Assembly (NCBI GenBank): GCA_028684915.1
Contig: JAQUEZ010000056.1
Span: forward strand, 1-34,636
Direction: 5' to 3'
From: Desulfobulbus sp.
Lineage (GTDB): Bacteria; Desulfobacterota; Desulfobulbia; Desulfobulbales; Desulfobulbaceae
Length of the DNA stretch: 34,636 nt
Each line of letters opens with the position of its first letter. Within the stretch, counting starts at the first letter, position 1. Shown here in pieces: positions 16,959 through 24,934 of this stretch. A program made the translations under genes and the position numbers. The notes beneath the pieces are model-generated. The model searched no databases and had not been told where the DNA came from. It was given only the letters and a program-made list of their open reading frames with translations.

Positions 16959-19900
16959 ATGAAGCATCTAGTGGCGGGAAAACGACAAAATCGCCTTGTT
17001 TTTGTCCTCATAACCTTCTTCTGCACCCTCTGTGTCGGACTTTTTCTCTACCAAAATAAGCTCCAGCGGGAAAAAAGCCACTACTCAGAGCAGCAGGCAA
17101 TTCTCGATACCGCCTACCGTGCCGCAATCCAGTCGTATCGGCTTGCCATGGAGAGCTTTTTTGACAACGCTCTCAACACCCCGGCAACCCTAGAGTTATT
17201 CCGTCAGGGAGTCGACAGCCAGGGTCCGGAACGGGACCTTGCCCGGGGAAAACTCTACCGCCACCTCTACGGTGCCTACGAATCGATGAAGCGGCAAAAC
17301 TTGTTGCAGCTTCAGTTTCATTTGGCCGATGGCACCAGTTACCTCCGCTTTCACCAACCGGATCGCTACGGCGATTCGCTCCTCCCCGCCCGTCCCAGTG
17401 TACGGATCAGCAACAGTGAAAAACGGGTGATGCAGGGAATGGAGTTGGGAAAAATTCGCTCCGGGTTTCGCTATGTTTTTCCGCTGTTCATCAACAACCG
17501 CCACCTGGGTAGTGTGGAAGTCAGCGTTACCTTCAAATCCATCCTCGATGCGCTCAAAGAGCTGGCACCGGACAAGGAGTACGGATATGTGCTCAGCAAA
17601 GCATTAATCGACCAATTTCTCTTTCCCGAGCAGCGCTGGCTCTACAGCCCCTCAACCCTCAATGAAAACTATGTAATTGAGGATGCCAACGCCACCCTGC
17701 CCAACAGCCCCGCTCCTCTTTCCGGTACCGCCAAACTGCTGAACAGTCAGCTGCGGACTAACATTATCGTCCAACGAGCCATGGACGCTGGCAAAACCCT
17801 GAGCACAACCGTTGAACTGACAAGCGCCCCCTACACCGTCACCCTGTTGCCGCTTAAAGATGTCGGCCATCGGTTGGCCGGATATTTGGTGACCTATGCC
17901 CAGGATCCGCTCTTTGCCCAAATCCATCGAGAATTCAACGTTCTCCTCCTGTACTCTCTGGTTGCGTTATTCTCGATCTGTGCTCTGGTCTGGCGACTCA
18001 ATCGGCGGACCCTGGCCCTTGACGAAGAGCAACGCAACCTCAGTGCGATGAATTACGCCCTGGCTGAGGGGGTGTATGTGCAAAATATCAATGGTGTTAT
18101 CGAACGGGTCAACCCGGCGGCCTGCCAACTTTTGGGTTATGAGGAAAATGAACTGGTCGGACAGATCGCCCATGACCTGTTTCACCGCCGTGATGATCTT
18201 AGTTTTTGTCCCCGGGAGGAATGCCATTTTTTCCGCAAGACCCACCTTGGTGATGAATTTGATACCGAAGAGAATTTTCTATGTAAAAACGGAAAGTTAC
18301 TTTTAATGGAAGTAGCCAGCCGCCCTATTTTTCAAAATGAAGATGTGGTGGGGGCGGTGGTGGCCTTCCACGACATCACCGATCGCAAGCGGACCGAGGC
18401 GGCACTGCGGCAAAGCGAGGCACTCGGACGACGGCTCTCTACTGCGGTCGAACAGAGCCCGGCCAGTGTGGTGATCACCGATGCCCAGGGAGCAATTGAA
18501 TATGTGAATAAAAAATTCACCCAGAAGACCGGCTACACCTTTTCCGAGGTCAAGGGGCAAAATCCGCGGATCCTTAAGTCCGGAACCATGCCTGAGGTTA
18601 TCTATCAAAACCTGTGGGAAACCATTGCCGCCGGTTTTGAATGGAAGGGTGAGTTGCAGAACAAACGCAAAGACGGCAGCCTGTTCTGGGAATCGATCTC
18701 CATTTCGCCCATCCGCAACGAATCCGACCTGATCACCCACTTTATAGCTATCAAAGAGGATATCAGCGACCGGATACGCATGGAGACGGAACTCAGGGAG
18801 AACGAACGAATGCAGCGTACGTTGATCGAGAGCCTTCCCATAGGCCTGGCAATTATCGACGGCGATAGTCGCATCATCGAGGAGATCAATCCTTTTGCCG
18901 CAGCCTTGTTCGGCACCGATCGCGAGACCATTATCGGCCATCGCTGCCATAACTATCTCTGCCCAGCCGACGAAACCTCCTGCCCGATGGCGGATCTCGG
19001 CCTGACAGTCGATAATTCCGACCGGAGCATCCAACGGGCGGACGGCACCGTGATTCCAGTCCTCAAAACGGTTAAGACCATAACCATCAAGGGCCGAACC
19101 AAGATGTTGGAGTGCTTTGTCGATATCCGTGAGCGCAAAAATGCGGAGGAGAATGTCCGCAAGGCGAACCGTCAGCTGGAAGAAGCCATTACCCGGGCTG
19201 AGCAGTTGGCGAGGGAGGCGGAAACCGCCAACAAGGCAAAATCGCAGTTCCTCGCCAACATGAGCCACGAAATTCGGACTCCGATGAATGCCATTATCGG
19301 TATGACCCATTTGGCCATGCAAACCGGTAACAGCGAAAAACGGCAACGATTTCTTGAAACCGTGCAGCATGCTGCGGAAAGCCTACTCGGCTTACTCAAC
19401 GATATCCTCGATTTTTCCAAGATGGAAGCAGGACAACTGCAGCTTAATTCGATTTCCTTTTCCCCGGCGCAGCTAATTAAAGGGGTGTTGGCGACCCTGC
19501 AGATGCCTGCTGAAGAAAAGGGGTTGCAACTGCTTTCCCATCTCTCAACCGATCTGCCGCAATGCCTGCTTGGCGATGATATGCGGCTGCGCCAGATCCT
19601 GCTCAATCTGATCGGCAATGCGATTAAATTTACCGACAAGGGCTCGATCAGCCTGCACATCAACCTGGAAGAGTCACTGGTTCCCGATCAATACCAGATA
19701 CACATGAGCGTCATCGACACCGGTATCGGTATCCCACCGGAAAAGCTTTCGCAGGTCTTCAACACCTTTGAGCAGGTGGACAATACCTTTGCCCGCCAAT
19801 ACGGTGGCACCGGCCTGGGACTTTCGATCTGCCGACAACTGGTGGCACTGATGCATGGCCGGATCTGGACGGAAAGCAGGGTGAACAGCGGCAGCACCTT

Positions 19901-20804
19901 CCATGTGCTGGTGCCGCTCCAAGTTGGCAATATCGCGGATATCCCGGAGCCTGCAGCCGCTTTTGATAGCCCGGCGGCTCAACAGAAAAATCTACGTATC
20001 CTGGTGGTGGACGATAATGAGGTGAACCGTGATGTGGCGGTGATGCTCCTGGAACAGGACCACAGCGTTCACACTGCAACCAACGGGCTTGAAGCCTTGC
20101 AGATTCTCGCCCAGGAGGAGTTCGACATCCTGCTCATGGATGTGCAGATGCCAATCATGGATGGTCTCATCGCGACCCGGATCATTCGTCAACAGGAACA
20201 GGGGTTGCCGCTTGACATCGAATTGCCCGATAGCATAAGACCGGAACTCACCTCCCGCCTTCGGGGTGGCCACCTGGCCATTATCGCCATGACCGCCCAT
20301 GCCATGGGCGGCGACCGTGAAATGTGCCTCAACGCAGGCATGGATACCTACATCACCAAACCCTTTCAACCTGGCCATTTATTAAAGGTGCTCAACTCGT
20401 TGCAGCCCACAGGCCAATCTACAGCGCCCAAGGGGCAAGAAAATCCTCCCATGAATCAGACCGACAACCAAAACGAATCCCCCCCTGTACCCACCTCAGA
20501 TGAGGTGGCTGCATATCTGCAAAAGGCCACCTCGCTCAATGCGTCCCAGATTGAGAGAATTCTGGCAGCGGTTCAAGTCAGCCTTGCCGATAATCTGGCC
20601 AAGGCCGAGGCAGCAGCAGCAGCCGACGATCTCGCCGCCCTGGCCAAGGCAAGCCACACCCTCAAAGGAACCCTGCTCCAATGCGGGCTGAATCCTTGGG
20701 CCGAGAAGGCCCAGCGCATCTACGACGACGCCAAACAAGAACAGGCTTCCCCCTTTGCAGAACTACTGGCTGAGATCCGCAGCGGCATGCGCCAACTCAT
20801 CTGA
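16959..20804 (+). CDS. Hybrid sensor histidine kinase (Cache-3xPAS-HK-REC-Hpt)
   Basis: A 1281-residue membrane sensor. TM1 is about 12-31 and TM2 about 328-347, with a double-Cache-like periplasmic part between them. Three PAS domains start near 355, 492 and 620. The HisKA motif MSHEIRTP has the phospho-acceptor His770. ATP-binding motifs are N near 880 (LLNLIGNAIKF) and GTGLGLSICRQL near 949. The receiver has Asp1061 in LLMDVQMPIMDG. The C-terminal Hpt domain has ASHTLKGTLLQCGL with His1233. Such a full phosphorelay hands phosphate to a separate regulator not seen here. PAS 1 and PAS 3 carry Cys clusters (Cys417/422 and Cys663/668/675). The preceding PhnD-like protein is the likely periplasmic partner. 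The start is in frame with a typical N-terminal membrane anchor. Confidence 0.92.
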   Translation: MKHLVAGKRQNRLVFVLITFFCTLCVGLFLYQNKLQREKSHYSEQQAILDTAYRAAIQSYRLAMESFFDNALNTPATLELFRQGVDSQGPERDLARGKLYRHLYGAYESMKRQNLLQLQFHLADGTSYLRFHQPDRYGDSLLPARPSVRISNSEKRVMQGMELGKIRSGFRYVFPLFINNRHLGSVEVSVTFKSILDALKELAPDKEYGYVLSKALIDQFLFPEQRWLYSPSTLNENYVIEDANATLPNSPAPLSGTAKLLNSQLRTNIIVQRAMDAGKTLSTTVELTSAPYTVTLLPLKDVGHRLAGYLVTYAQDPLFAQIHREFNVLLLYSLVALFSICALVWRLNRRTLALDEEQRNLSAMNYALAEGVYVQNINGVIERVNPAACQLLGYEENELVGQIAHDLFHRRDDLSFCPREECHFFRKTHLGDEFDTEENFLCKNGKLLLMEVASRPIFQNEDVVGAVVAFHDITDRKRTEAALRQSEALGRRLSTAVEQSPASVVITDAQGAIEYVNKKFTQKTGYTFSEVKGQNPRILKSGTMPEVIYQNLWETIAAGFEWKGELQNKRKDGSLFWESISISPIRNESDLITHFIAIKEDISDRIRMETELRENERMQRTLIESLPIGLAIIDGDSRIIEEINPFAAALFGTDRETIIGHRCHNYLCPADETSCPMADLGLTVDNSDRSIQRADGTVIPVLKTVKTITIKGRTKMLECFVDIRERKNAEENVRKANRQLEEAITRAEQLAREAETANKAKSQFLANMSHEIRTPMNAIIGMTHLAMQTGNSEKRQRFLETVQHAAESLLGLLNDILDFSKMEAGQLQLNSISFSPAQLIKGVLATLQMPAEEKGLQLLSHLSTDLPQCLLGDDMRLRQILLNLIGNAIKFTDKGSISLHINLEESLVPDQYQIHMSVIDTGIGIPPEKLSQVFNTFEQVDNTFARQYGGTGLGLSICRQLVALMHGRIWTESRVNSGSTFHVLVPLQVGNIADIPEPAAAFDSPAAQQKNLRILVVDDNEVNRDVAVMLLEQDHSVHTATNGLEALQILAQEEFDILLMDVQMPIMDGLIATRIIRQQEQGLPLDIELPDSIRPELTSRLRGGHLAIIAMTAHAMGGDREMCLNAGMDTYITKPFQPGHLLKVLNSLQPTGQSTAPKGQENPPMNQTDNQNESPPVPTSDEVAAYLQKATSLNASQIERILAAVQVSLADNLAKAEAAAAADDLAALAKASHTLKGTLLQCGLNPWAEKAQRIYDDAKQEQASPFAELLAEIRSGMRQLI

Positions 20805-20877
20805 GATCCGCCTTTCGCTCTCTCGACAATAACCAATTGATATTCCAAAACAAAACCAAGTTATCAGGAGCGTTTTT

Positions 20878-22035
20878 ATGCTAAACTTCGAGTACTACAA
20901 CCCAACCCGCATTGTTTTTGGCAAGGATCGGATCGCCCGCCTTGACCGGCTGGTCCCGGCTAAGGCCAAGGTTCTGGTTCTCTACGGCGGGGGAAGCGCA
21001 AAAAAATTCGGCACCCTGGAACAGGTCTTCCTGGCCCTTGGTGAGCGAAGCGTAATCGAGTTTGGGGGCATCGAACCCAACCCGCGCTACTCAACTCTGA
21101 TGCAGGCGGTTTCGGTGGTTCGCCAAGAAGGGATTGATTTTCTTCTGGCGGTGGGCGGGGGCTCGGTGATGGACGGCAGCAAATTTATTGCCCTAGCAGC
21201 CCCATACGAGGGAAACGGCGAAGATATCCTCTTTTCACGCAGTAAGCCGGTTCGTCTCAGCAAAGCCTTGCCCATCGGAACCGTGGTCACCCTGCCGGCA
21301 ACCGGTTCGGAGATGAACTCCGGGGGGGTGATTAGCCACCAGACGGGTAAATATGTGTTTTCCAATCCTCTGGTCTATCCGCAATTTTCCATCCTCGACC
21401 CCACCCTCACCTTTACCCTCCCCACGACCCAGGTGGCCAACGGCATCATCGACACCTTCATCCATACCCTTGAGCAATACGCGACAGCACCTGCAGAGGG
21501 GCGATTTCAGGATCGAACAGCAGAAGGCATTCTCCGCACCCTGATCGAAATCGGCAAAACCACCCTGGAAAATCCCACAGACTACGATGCCCGCGCCAAC
21601 CTGATGTGGTGCGCCACCAATGGACTCAACGGACTCATCGGTGCGGGGGTGCCCCAAGACTGGTCCACCCACATGCTCGGACACGAGCTGACCGCCATGT
21701 TCGGCATTGATCACGCCAAGACCCTGGCCATCATCCAACCAGCAGCCTGGACCGTGCGGGCAGAGGAAAAACACCATAAACTGCTTCAGTATGCCGAGCG
21801 GGTCTGGGATATCACCGAAGGAAGCGAAGCGGAGCGGGTCACGGCAGCCATCGGTAAAACCCGTGTGTTTTTTGAGGACCTGGGGGTAGCCACCCGTCTT
21901 TCAGCCTACGGAGTGAGTAAAGATACGATTGACGATATCATCCAAGCTTTGCAAGCCCATGGAATGACCGCTTTGGGAGAAAAGGGCAGTGTCACCTTGG
22001 AGGTGAGCCGAAAGATTTTAGAGGCTGCACTGTAA
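20878..22035 (+). CDS. yqhD: Iron-containing NADPH-dependent alcohol/aldehyde reductase (YqhD-type)
   Basis: A 385-residue group III alcohol dehydrogenase that closely follows E. coli YqhD through its length. LVLYGGGSAKK and FLLAVGGGSVMDGSKFIA form the NADP-binding and GGGS motifs, then LPATGSEMNSGGVIS. The metal ligands lie in NGIIDTFIHTLEQY (Asp, His) and HMLGHELTAMFGIDHAKTLAI (His, His). GLIGAGVPQDW and LLQYAERVWDITEGS also match. YqhD reduces short aldehydes with NADPH and protects from aldehyde stress. AGGAG lies 8 bases before the ATG. It follows the hybrid kinase by 73 bases on the same strand, which may reflect shared transcription. Confidence 0.9.
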   Translation: MLNFEYYNPTRIVFGKDRIARLDRLVPAKAKVLVLYGGGSAKKFGTLEQVFLALGERSVIEFGGIEPNPRYSTLMQAVSVVRQEGIDFLLAVGGGSVMDGSKFIALAAPYEGNGEDILFSRSKPVRLSKALPIGTVVTLPATGSEMNSGGVISHQTGKYVFSNPLVYPQFSILDPTLTFTLPTTQVANGIIDTFIHTLEQYATAPAEGRFQDRTAEGILRTLIEIGKTTLENPTDYDARANLMWCATNGLNGLIGAGVPQDWSTHMLGHELTAMFGIDHAKTLAIIQPAAWTVRAEEKHHKLLQYAERVWDITEGSEAERVTAAIGKTRVFFEDLGVATRLSAYGVSKDTIDDIIQALQAHGMTALGEKGSVTLEVSRKILEAAL

Positions 22036-22064
22036 ACAACCAGGCAAAACGCGACTGTTAAAAA

Positions 22065-22108
22065 GATGAACTCGTAAAACAGGAGATCGGAGTTTTTTCG
22101 ACGCCATC
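22065..22108 (+). repeat. Miniature element copy D1
   Basis: The left end GATGAACTCGTAAAAC joins almost directly to a right end which in reverse reads GATGGCGTCGAAAAAACTCC, only 44 bp in total. It looks like an internally deleted element. It lies 30 bases after the yqhD-type stop. Confidence 0.65.
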
Positions 22109-22110
22109 AA

Positions 22111-22153
22111 AAACAAACGGTATTTTCGCAGTTAGCGGAAACACCGTTTGTTT
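22111..22153. terminator. Strong hairpin after the alcohol dehydrogenase
   Basis: AAACAAACGGT (22111-22121) pairs with ACCGTTTGTTT (22143-22153), an 11-bp perfect stem. An inner imperfect stem is TTTCGC/GCGGAAA. There is no strong T-run on the plus side, so it may be a bidirectional terminator or an mRNA-stability hairpin between the plus-strand yqhD and the minus-strand genes beyond. Confidence 0.6.
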
Positions 22154-22221
22154 ACATAAAAGCATTCCGAGTTTCACAACCTACTATATTTACGATACGT
22201 AGCTTCTCTGATTTTGATTTT

Positions 22222-22268
22222 TTATCTAGCCATCTCTCAGCATGCGATGGAGTTTTTACGAGTCCATC
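22222..22268 (-). repeat. Half element copy D2
   Basis: On the minus strand it reads GATGGACTCGTAAAAACTCC, then GAGAGATGGCTAGATAAAAA, matching the left half of copy A. The copy is inverted relative to D1 and ends 9 bases past the TAA of the small secreted-protein gene at 22278. Confidence 0.7.
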
Positions 22269-22277
22269 ACCATTCGG

Positions 22278-22643
22278 TTAATACGGCGGAGCATTGCATG
22301 GACCGACAGTGTATTCCCGCATCGGCCGGCCGTAGCCATCCAACATAACCCTTCCATACCCATCAAGCACAGGCCGTTCCCAACGGCAGGTTTCCACTGG
22401 AGCGGGTGGGGCATAGCTATAGCTATAGGCCGGAGGTGGATAAGCCGGAGGTGGTGGTGCGGTGTAAACCACCTCGGGTGGTGGACGATAACTGACCGAG
22501 GCCAGAGTAGAACCGACCAATAAACCGGTGATTCCCCAAACCAACGCATCGCCGCCGTGAGCATGGTGACACTCACCAACCGAGGGCACCAAAGGCACCA
22601 CAAGCAGACTGCAGGCAAGGGCTAAAACTGTTTTCTTCATCAT
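22278..22643 (-). CDS. Small secreted Pro/Tyr-rich protein with C-terminal Cys pair
   Basis: A 121-residue protein of unknown function. It has a signal peptide (MMKKTVLALACSLLVVPLVPSVG) and a short His/Gly-rich part CHHAHGGDA. A Gly-containing hydrophobic stretch WGITGLLVGSTLASV follows, then a long Pro/Tyr linker with PPPPAYPPPAY. The C-terminal tail starts at TCRWERPVLDGYGR and ends VGPCNAPPY. The plan matches the protein at 14157-14501, suggesting paralogues. GGAGG 7 bases before the ATG pair sets the start. It is probably an envelope or surface protein; the Cys residues could form a disulphide. Confidence 0.75.
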   Translation of the reverse strand: MMKKTVLALACSLLVVPLVPSVGECHHAHGGDALVWGITGLLVGSTLASVSYRPPPEVVYTAPPPPAYPPPAYSYSYAPPAPVETCRWERPVLDGYGRVMLDGYGRPMREYTVGPCNAPPY

Positions 22644-22673
22644 GGGTAAGCCTCCCACCCAATACAGTGAATC

Positions 22674-22701
22674 CGGTTAAGAATGAGAATTTCCTTAACC
22701 G
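22674..22701. terminator. Hairpin upstream of the small secreted-protein gene
   Basis: CGGTTAAG and CTTAACCG form a perfect 8-bp stem with a 12-base loop in the gap between the lipoprotein gene (stop at 22780) and the next minus-strand gene. It has no T-run, so it could be a weak terminator of the lipoprotein transcript or a leader structure. Confidence 0.45.
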
Positions 22702-22779
22702 CAACTGACCAGAAGAGTACCACGCCCAGATAACTTCCGGCCTGGTTTTTATGTAAATATTTAGTAAAGCTTGGTGAAC

Positions 22780-23052
22780 TTACCGGCAGGGAACCACCTT
22801 GCGAAAACTGTCCTTGGTCCAAAGGGTCTGGCCGTCGGGAGTCTTACCGTCAACCTTCCATTCTTCCTGTACTTGCAGGCAGTAAGAACCGAGATTCAGG
22901 ATCTGCGGTTCTTTGTTCCCTGGCTCATCGCCGCCGATCCGCATTAGGTCTGGATTGGCAGAGGTATAACTGGGCGGTATGGTTTTCGTACCGCACCCTG
23001 CCAGGACTGCGGCTACAACTCCACATACGAGTAATGCGGTAATTTTCTTCAT
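22780..23052 (-). CDS. Small lipoprotein
   Basis: A 90-residue protein with a clear lipobox: MKKITALLVCGVVAAVLAGC, giving a lipidated Cys20. The mature part is about 70 residues with two further Cys (SYCLQVQEEW and VVPCR), which could pair. I do not recognise a family. The ATG at 23052 is preceded by GAGGG. A good promoter lies upstream, and the gene is not obviously tied to the srkA gene 172 bases before it. Confidence 0.75.
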   Translation of the reverse strand: MKKITALLVCGVVAAVLAGCGTKTIPPSYTSANPDLMRIGGDEPGNKEPQILNLGSYCLQVQEEWKVDGKTPDGQTLWTKDSFRKVVPCR

Positions 23053-23083
23053 GGGAGTACCCTCACCTTATACAATTTCTTTT

Positions 23084-23112
23084 ATCAAAATTACAGACAG
23101 TTAATCCGTCAA
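23084..23112 (-). promoter_or_regulatory. Candidate sigma70 promoter for the lipoprotein gene
   Basis: On the minus strand TTGACG (23112-23107), a 17-base spacer and TTTGAT (23089-23084) lie 32 bases before the ATG. Spacing and boxes fit a housekeeping promoter. Confidence 0.45.
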
Positions 23113-23224
23113 CAAACGAAAAAGCCCCCCTGATCAACGATGAACAAGAGAGCTCGATAATGGGCAAATATACAACCGCAACCAGAGTTTTGCCAAAGTT
23201 TTTTCTTTTAAAAAAAACGAATCG

Positions 23225-24244
23225 TCAGAATATTTCCCTGGAAAAATCATCCAGCTGGTGGGGATGCTCAATCCGTTGCAACTGATCTTCCAAATCATCC
23301 AGCTCCTTCTGCCAGTACGAGCGAGTGGCAAAATCATTAATAACAGCAGTTTCCCCGTCTTCAACGACTTGATGCGCACACCAGGCCGAATAATGGATAA
23401 ACCGCATCGCCCGCAGAGGTTCAATCAGGCGCAGACTGCTGTGATCAAAGGGGCGGAAAGTTTCGTAGCCTTCCATAAAGAGATTAAGCTCTACCACCGA
23501 CTCTTCAGGCGTTCCAGGCAGGAGCATCCACACATCCTGAATTGGTGGGCCGACGACCATGTCATCAAAATCAAGGACATAGAGGGATTCGCCTGGCCGA
23601 TGGATCAGGTTACCGCTGTGGCAATCGCCATGGATACGAATCATTTCGGTGTGCTCGAACAGGGGCTTGATCAGTTCTATCAACTGTCCGGTCAACGTGG
23701 TGTAGGCGGACATGAGATCGGCAGGAAGCAGACCGGAACGACAGATGAAATCGACCTGGGAGGCTGTGGATTGGGCGGGATGCATCCGCACCCTGTCTCG
23801 CGGCATTTTGCGCGCACCCACCATGTGCATTCTTCCCAAAAGGCGGCCGATGGCCAACCATAACTCATCGTTGAACTCGTCGATCAACCGGCCGCCCTTT
23901 TTGGAAAACACTGCAAAGTGCACATTGCCGCTTTGCCCCAGGGTCTGGCCGTTGTGCAAAGGCAGTGGTGCTAACACCGGAATCTCTTCCTCGGCCAACT
24001 CGAGAAGAAAATCGTGTTCGTCCTGCAGGGCCACTGGAGACCAGCGACCAGGTCGATAAAACTTGACCACCATGCCGTTGCCGTTGGTATCAGCGATCTC
24101 AAACACACGGTTGATGTAGCTGTTGTAGGAACGGCAGAGGTTGGAACAGGTGATCCCCAGAGCCGATTCCACTGTTTCGAGAATACGTTCTGGGTTCAAA
24201 CCCTGGAAAGGACCAGGCGTGGATAAGTGACCGTGGTTGTTCAT
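23225..24244 (-). CDS. srkA: Stress-response Ser/Thr protein kinase SrkA (YihE)
   Basis: A 339-residue APH/RIO-like kinase, near the 328 of E. coli SrkA. Family landmarks are SYNSYINRVFEIADTNGNGMVVKFYRPGRW (with the ATP-binding Lys) and FAVFSKKGGR. The catalytic loop is RIHGDCHSGNLIHRPG (Asp base, Asn Mg ligand) and the metal-binding DFDDMVVGPPIQDVWML follows. In E. coli the enzyme counters stress-induced cell death and is made with dsbA; no dsbA is seen here. The Shine-Dalgarno is weak (GAGAC). The gene is first in a minus-strand group with the lipoprotein and secreted-protein genes downstream, though these appear separately promoted. Confidence 0.9.
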   Translation of the reverse strand: MNNHGHLSTPGPFQGLNPERILETVESALGITCSNLCRSYNSYINRVFEIADTNGNGMVVKFYRPGRWSPVALQDEHDFLLELAEEEIPVLAPLPLHNGQTLGQSGNVHFAVFSKKGGRLIDEFNDELWLAIGRLLGRMHMVGARKMPRDRVRMHPAQSTASQVDFICRSGLLPADLMSAYTTLTGQLIELIKPLFEHTEMIRIHGDCHSGNLIHRPGESLYVLDFDDMVVGPPIQDVWMLLPGTPEESVVELNLFMEGYETFRPFDHSSLRLIEPLRAMRFIHYSAWCAHQVVEDGETAVINDFATRSYWQKELDDLEDQLQRIEHPHQLDDFSREIF

Positions 24245-24295
24245 ATGTCTCAGTGTGCCTCGAATAAACGATCAAAAAAAACCAGGATCAATGCT

Positions 24296-24384
24296 GATGG
24301 AGTCTTAAAGAATCCATCCCATTCTGAGCGATGGCTCAGGGAAAAAACAAATATACAAGGAGTAGCGTTTTTTACGACGTCATC
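24296..24384 (+). repeat. Compact element copy E
   Basis: Left end GATGGAGTCTTAAAGAATCC, body GAGCGATGGCTCAGG and AAATATACAAGGAGTAGCG, right end in reverse GATGACGTCGTAAAAAACGC. It matches copy A without the latter's extra block of about 70 bp, giving an 89-bp compact form. It lies between srkA and HxlR and overlaps the HxlR stop codon. Confidence 0.75.
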
Positions 24385-24745
24385 ACTCTTGAATATAACA
24401 CTTTCCCCAATCACACATCTGCTGGAGAATGGGAAAGATGCTTTGTCCCTTGGCGGTAAGCGAATACTCCACCTTGGGCGGAACCTGGGGATACACTTCC
24501 CGATGCACCAGACCATCGGCCTCGAGTTCACGTAACTGCTGGGTGAGCATCTTGCGGGTGGTATCGACAAATTGGCGCTGCAGCTCGGAAAATCGCATGG
24601 TTCTATGGGCGAGATGCCAGAGTATCGATGCCTTCCATTTACCACCAACCACTGCCAAGGTAAGATCGATCCCGCAGTTGTACACCTTTTCCCGGTAGAG
24701 TAAGCGGTCTGCCTCTTGCTGTTTATCGGCTACTGCCTGTGTCAT
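24383..24745 (-). CDS. HxlR-family transcriptional regulator
   Basis: A 120-residue winged-helix regulator. [37 protein letters not shown] is the HxlR signature, followed by the recognition region [39 protein letters not shown]. Such proteins sense thiol, quinone or aldehyde stress and repress a nearby gene; a Cys in YNCGIDL matches the redox Cys of the YodB/HypR type. The divergent neighbour is an iron-sulfur flavoprotein, its likely target. The ATG at 24745 was chosen because it starts the family domain; frames upstream lack a ribosome site. The TGA stop overlaps repeat copy E. Confidence 0.88.
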   Translation of the reverse strand: MTQAVADKQQEADRLLYREKVYNCGIDLTLAVVGGKWKASILWHLAHRTMRFSELQRQFVDTTRKMLTQQLRELEADGLVHREVYPQVPPKVEYSLTAKGQSIFPILQQMCDWGKCYIQE

Positions 24746-24766
24746 GATTCCCTGCGTATCTAAAAA

Positions 24767-24799
24767 GGTACTTAGTTTCATTGAGTAAACTACGGTACT
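24767..24799. promoter_or_regulatory. Candidate HxlR operator region
   Basis: Two GGTACT words (24767-24772 and 24794-24799) flank a perfect inverted repeat TAGTTT...AAACTA (24773-24778 and 24787-24792), just upstream of the HxlR start. HxlR proteins bind GTAC-containing palindromes of this sort, so this is a candidate operator, by inference. Confidence 0.45.
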
Positions 24800-24890
24800 A
24801 ATAAGTGCGTTATTGACGTCTTTAATCCTATGCCCCATTATATGCACAATGTAACCAAAGGCCAAGTCCATGTTTCTTAATCCCACCCTT

Positions 24891-24910
24891 GATGGCCTGG
24901 TAAAAAGTCC
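24891..24910 (+). repeat. Element end fragment
   Basis: GATGGCCTGGTAAAAAGTCC matches the left terminal repeat (GATGGACTCGTAAAAAGTCC) with three changes. It lies in the divergent HxlR/flavoprotein gap, 25 bases before the flavoprotein start. No right end was seen. Confidence 0.6.
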
Positions 24911-24934
24911 CCCCCTTCACCAAGGAGAACGTCG

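Noticed and set aside
18303..19370. 355-codon minus-strand frame inside the hybrid kinase
   Set aside because: Antisense shadow of a gene with clear domains.
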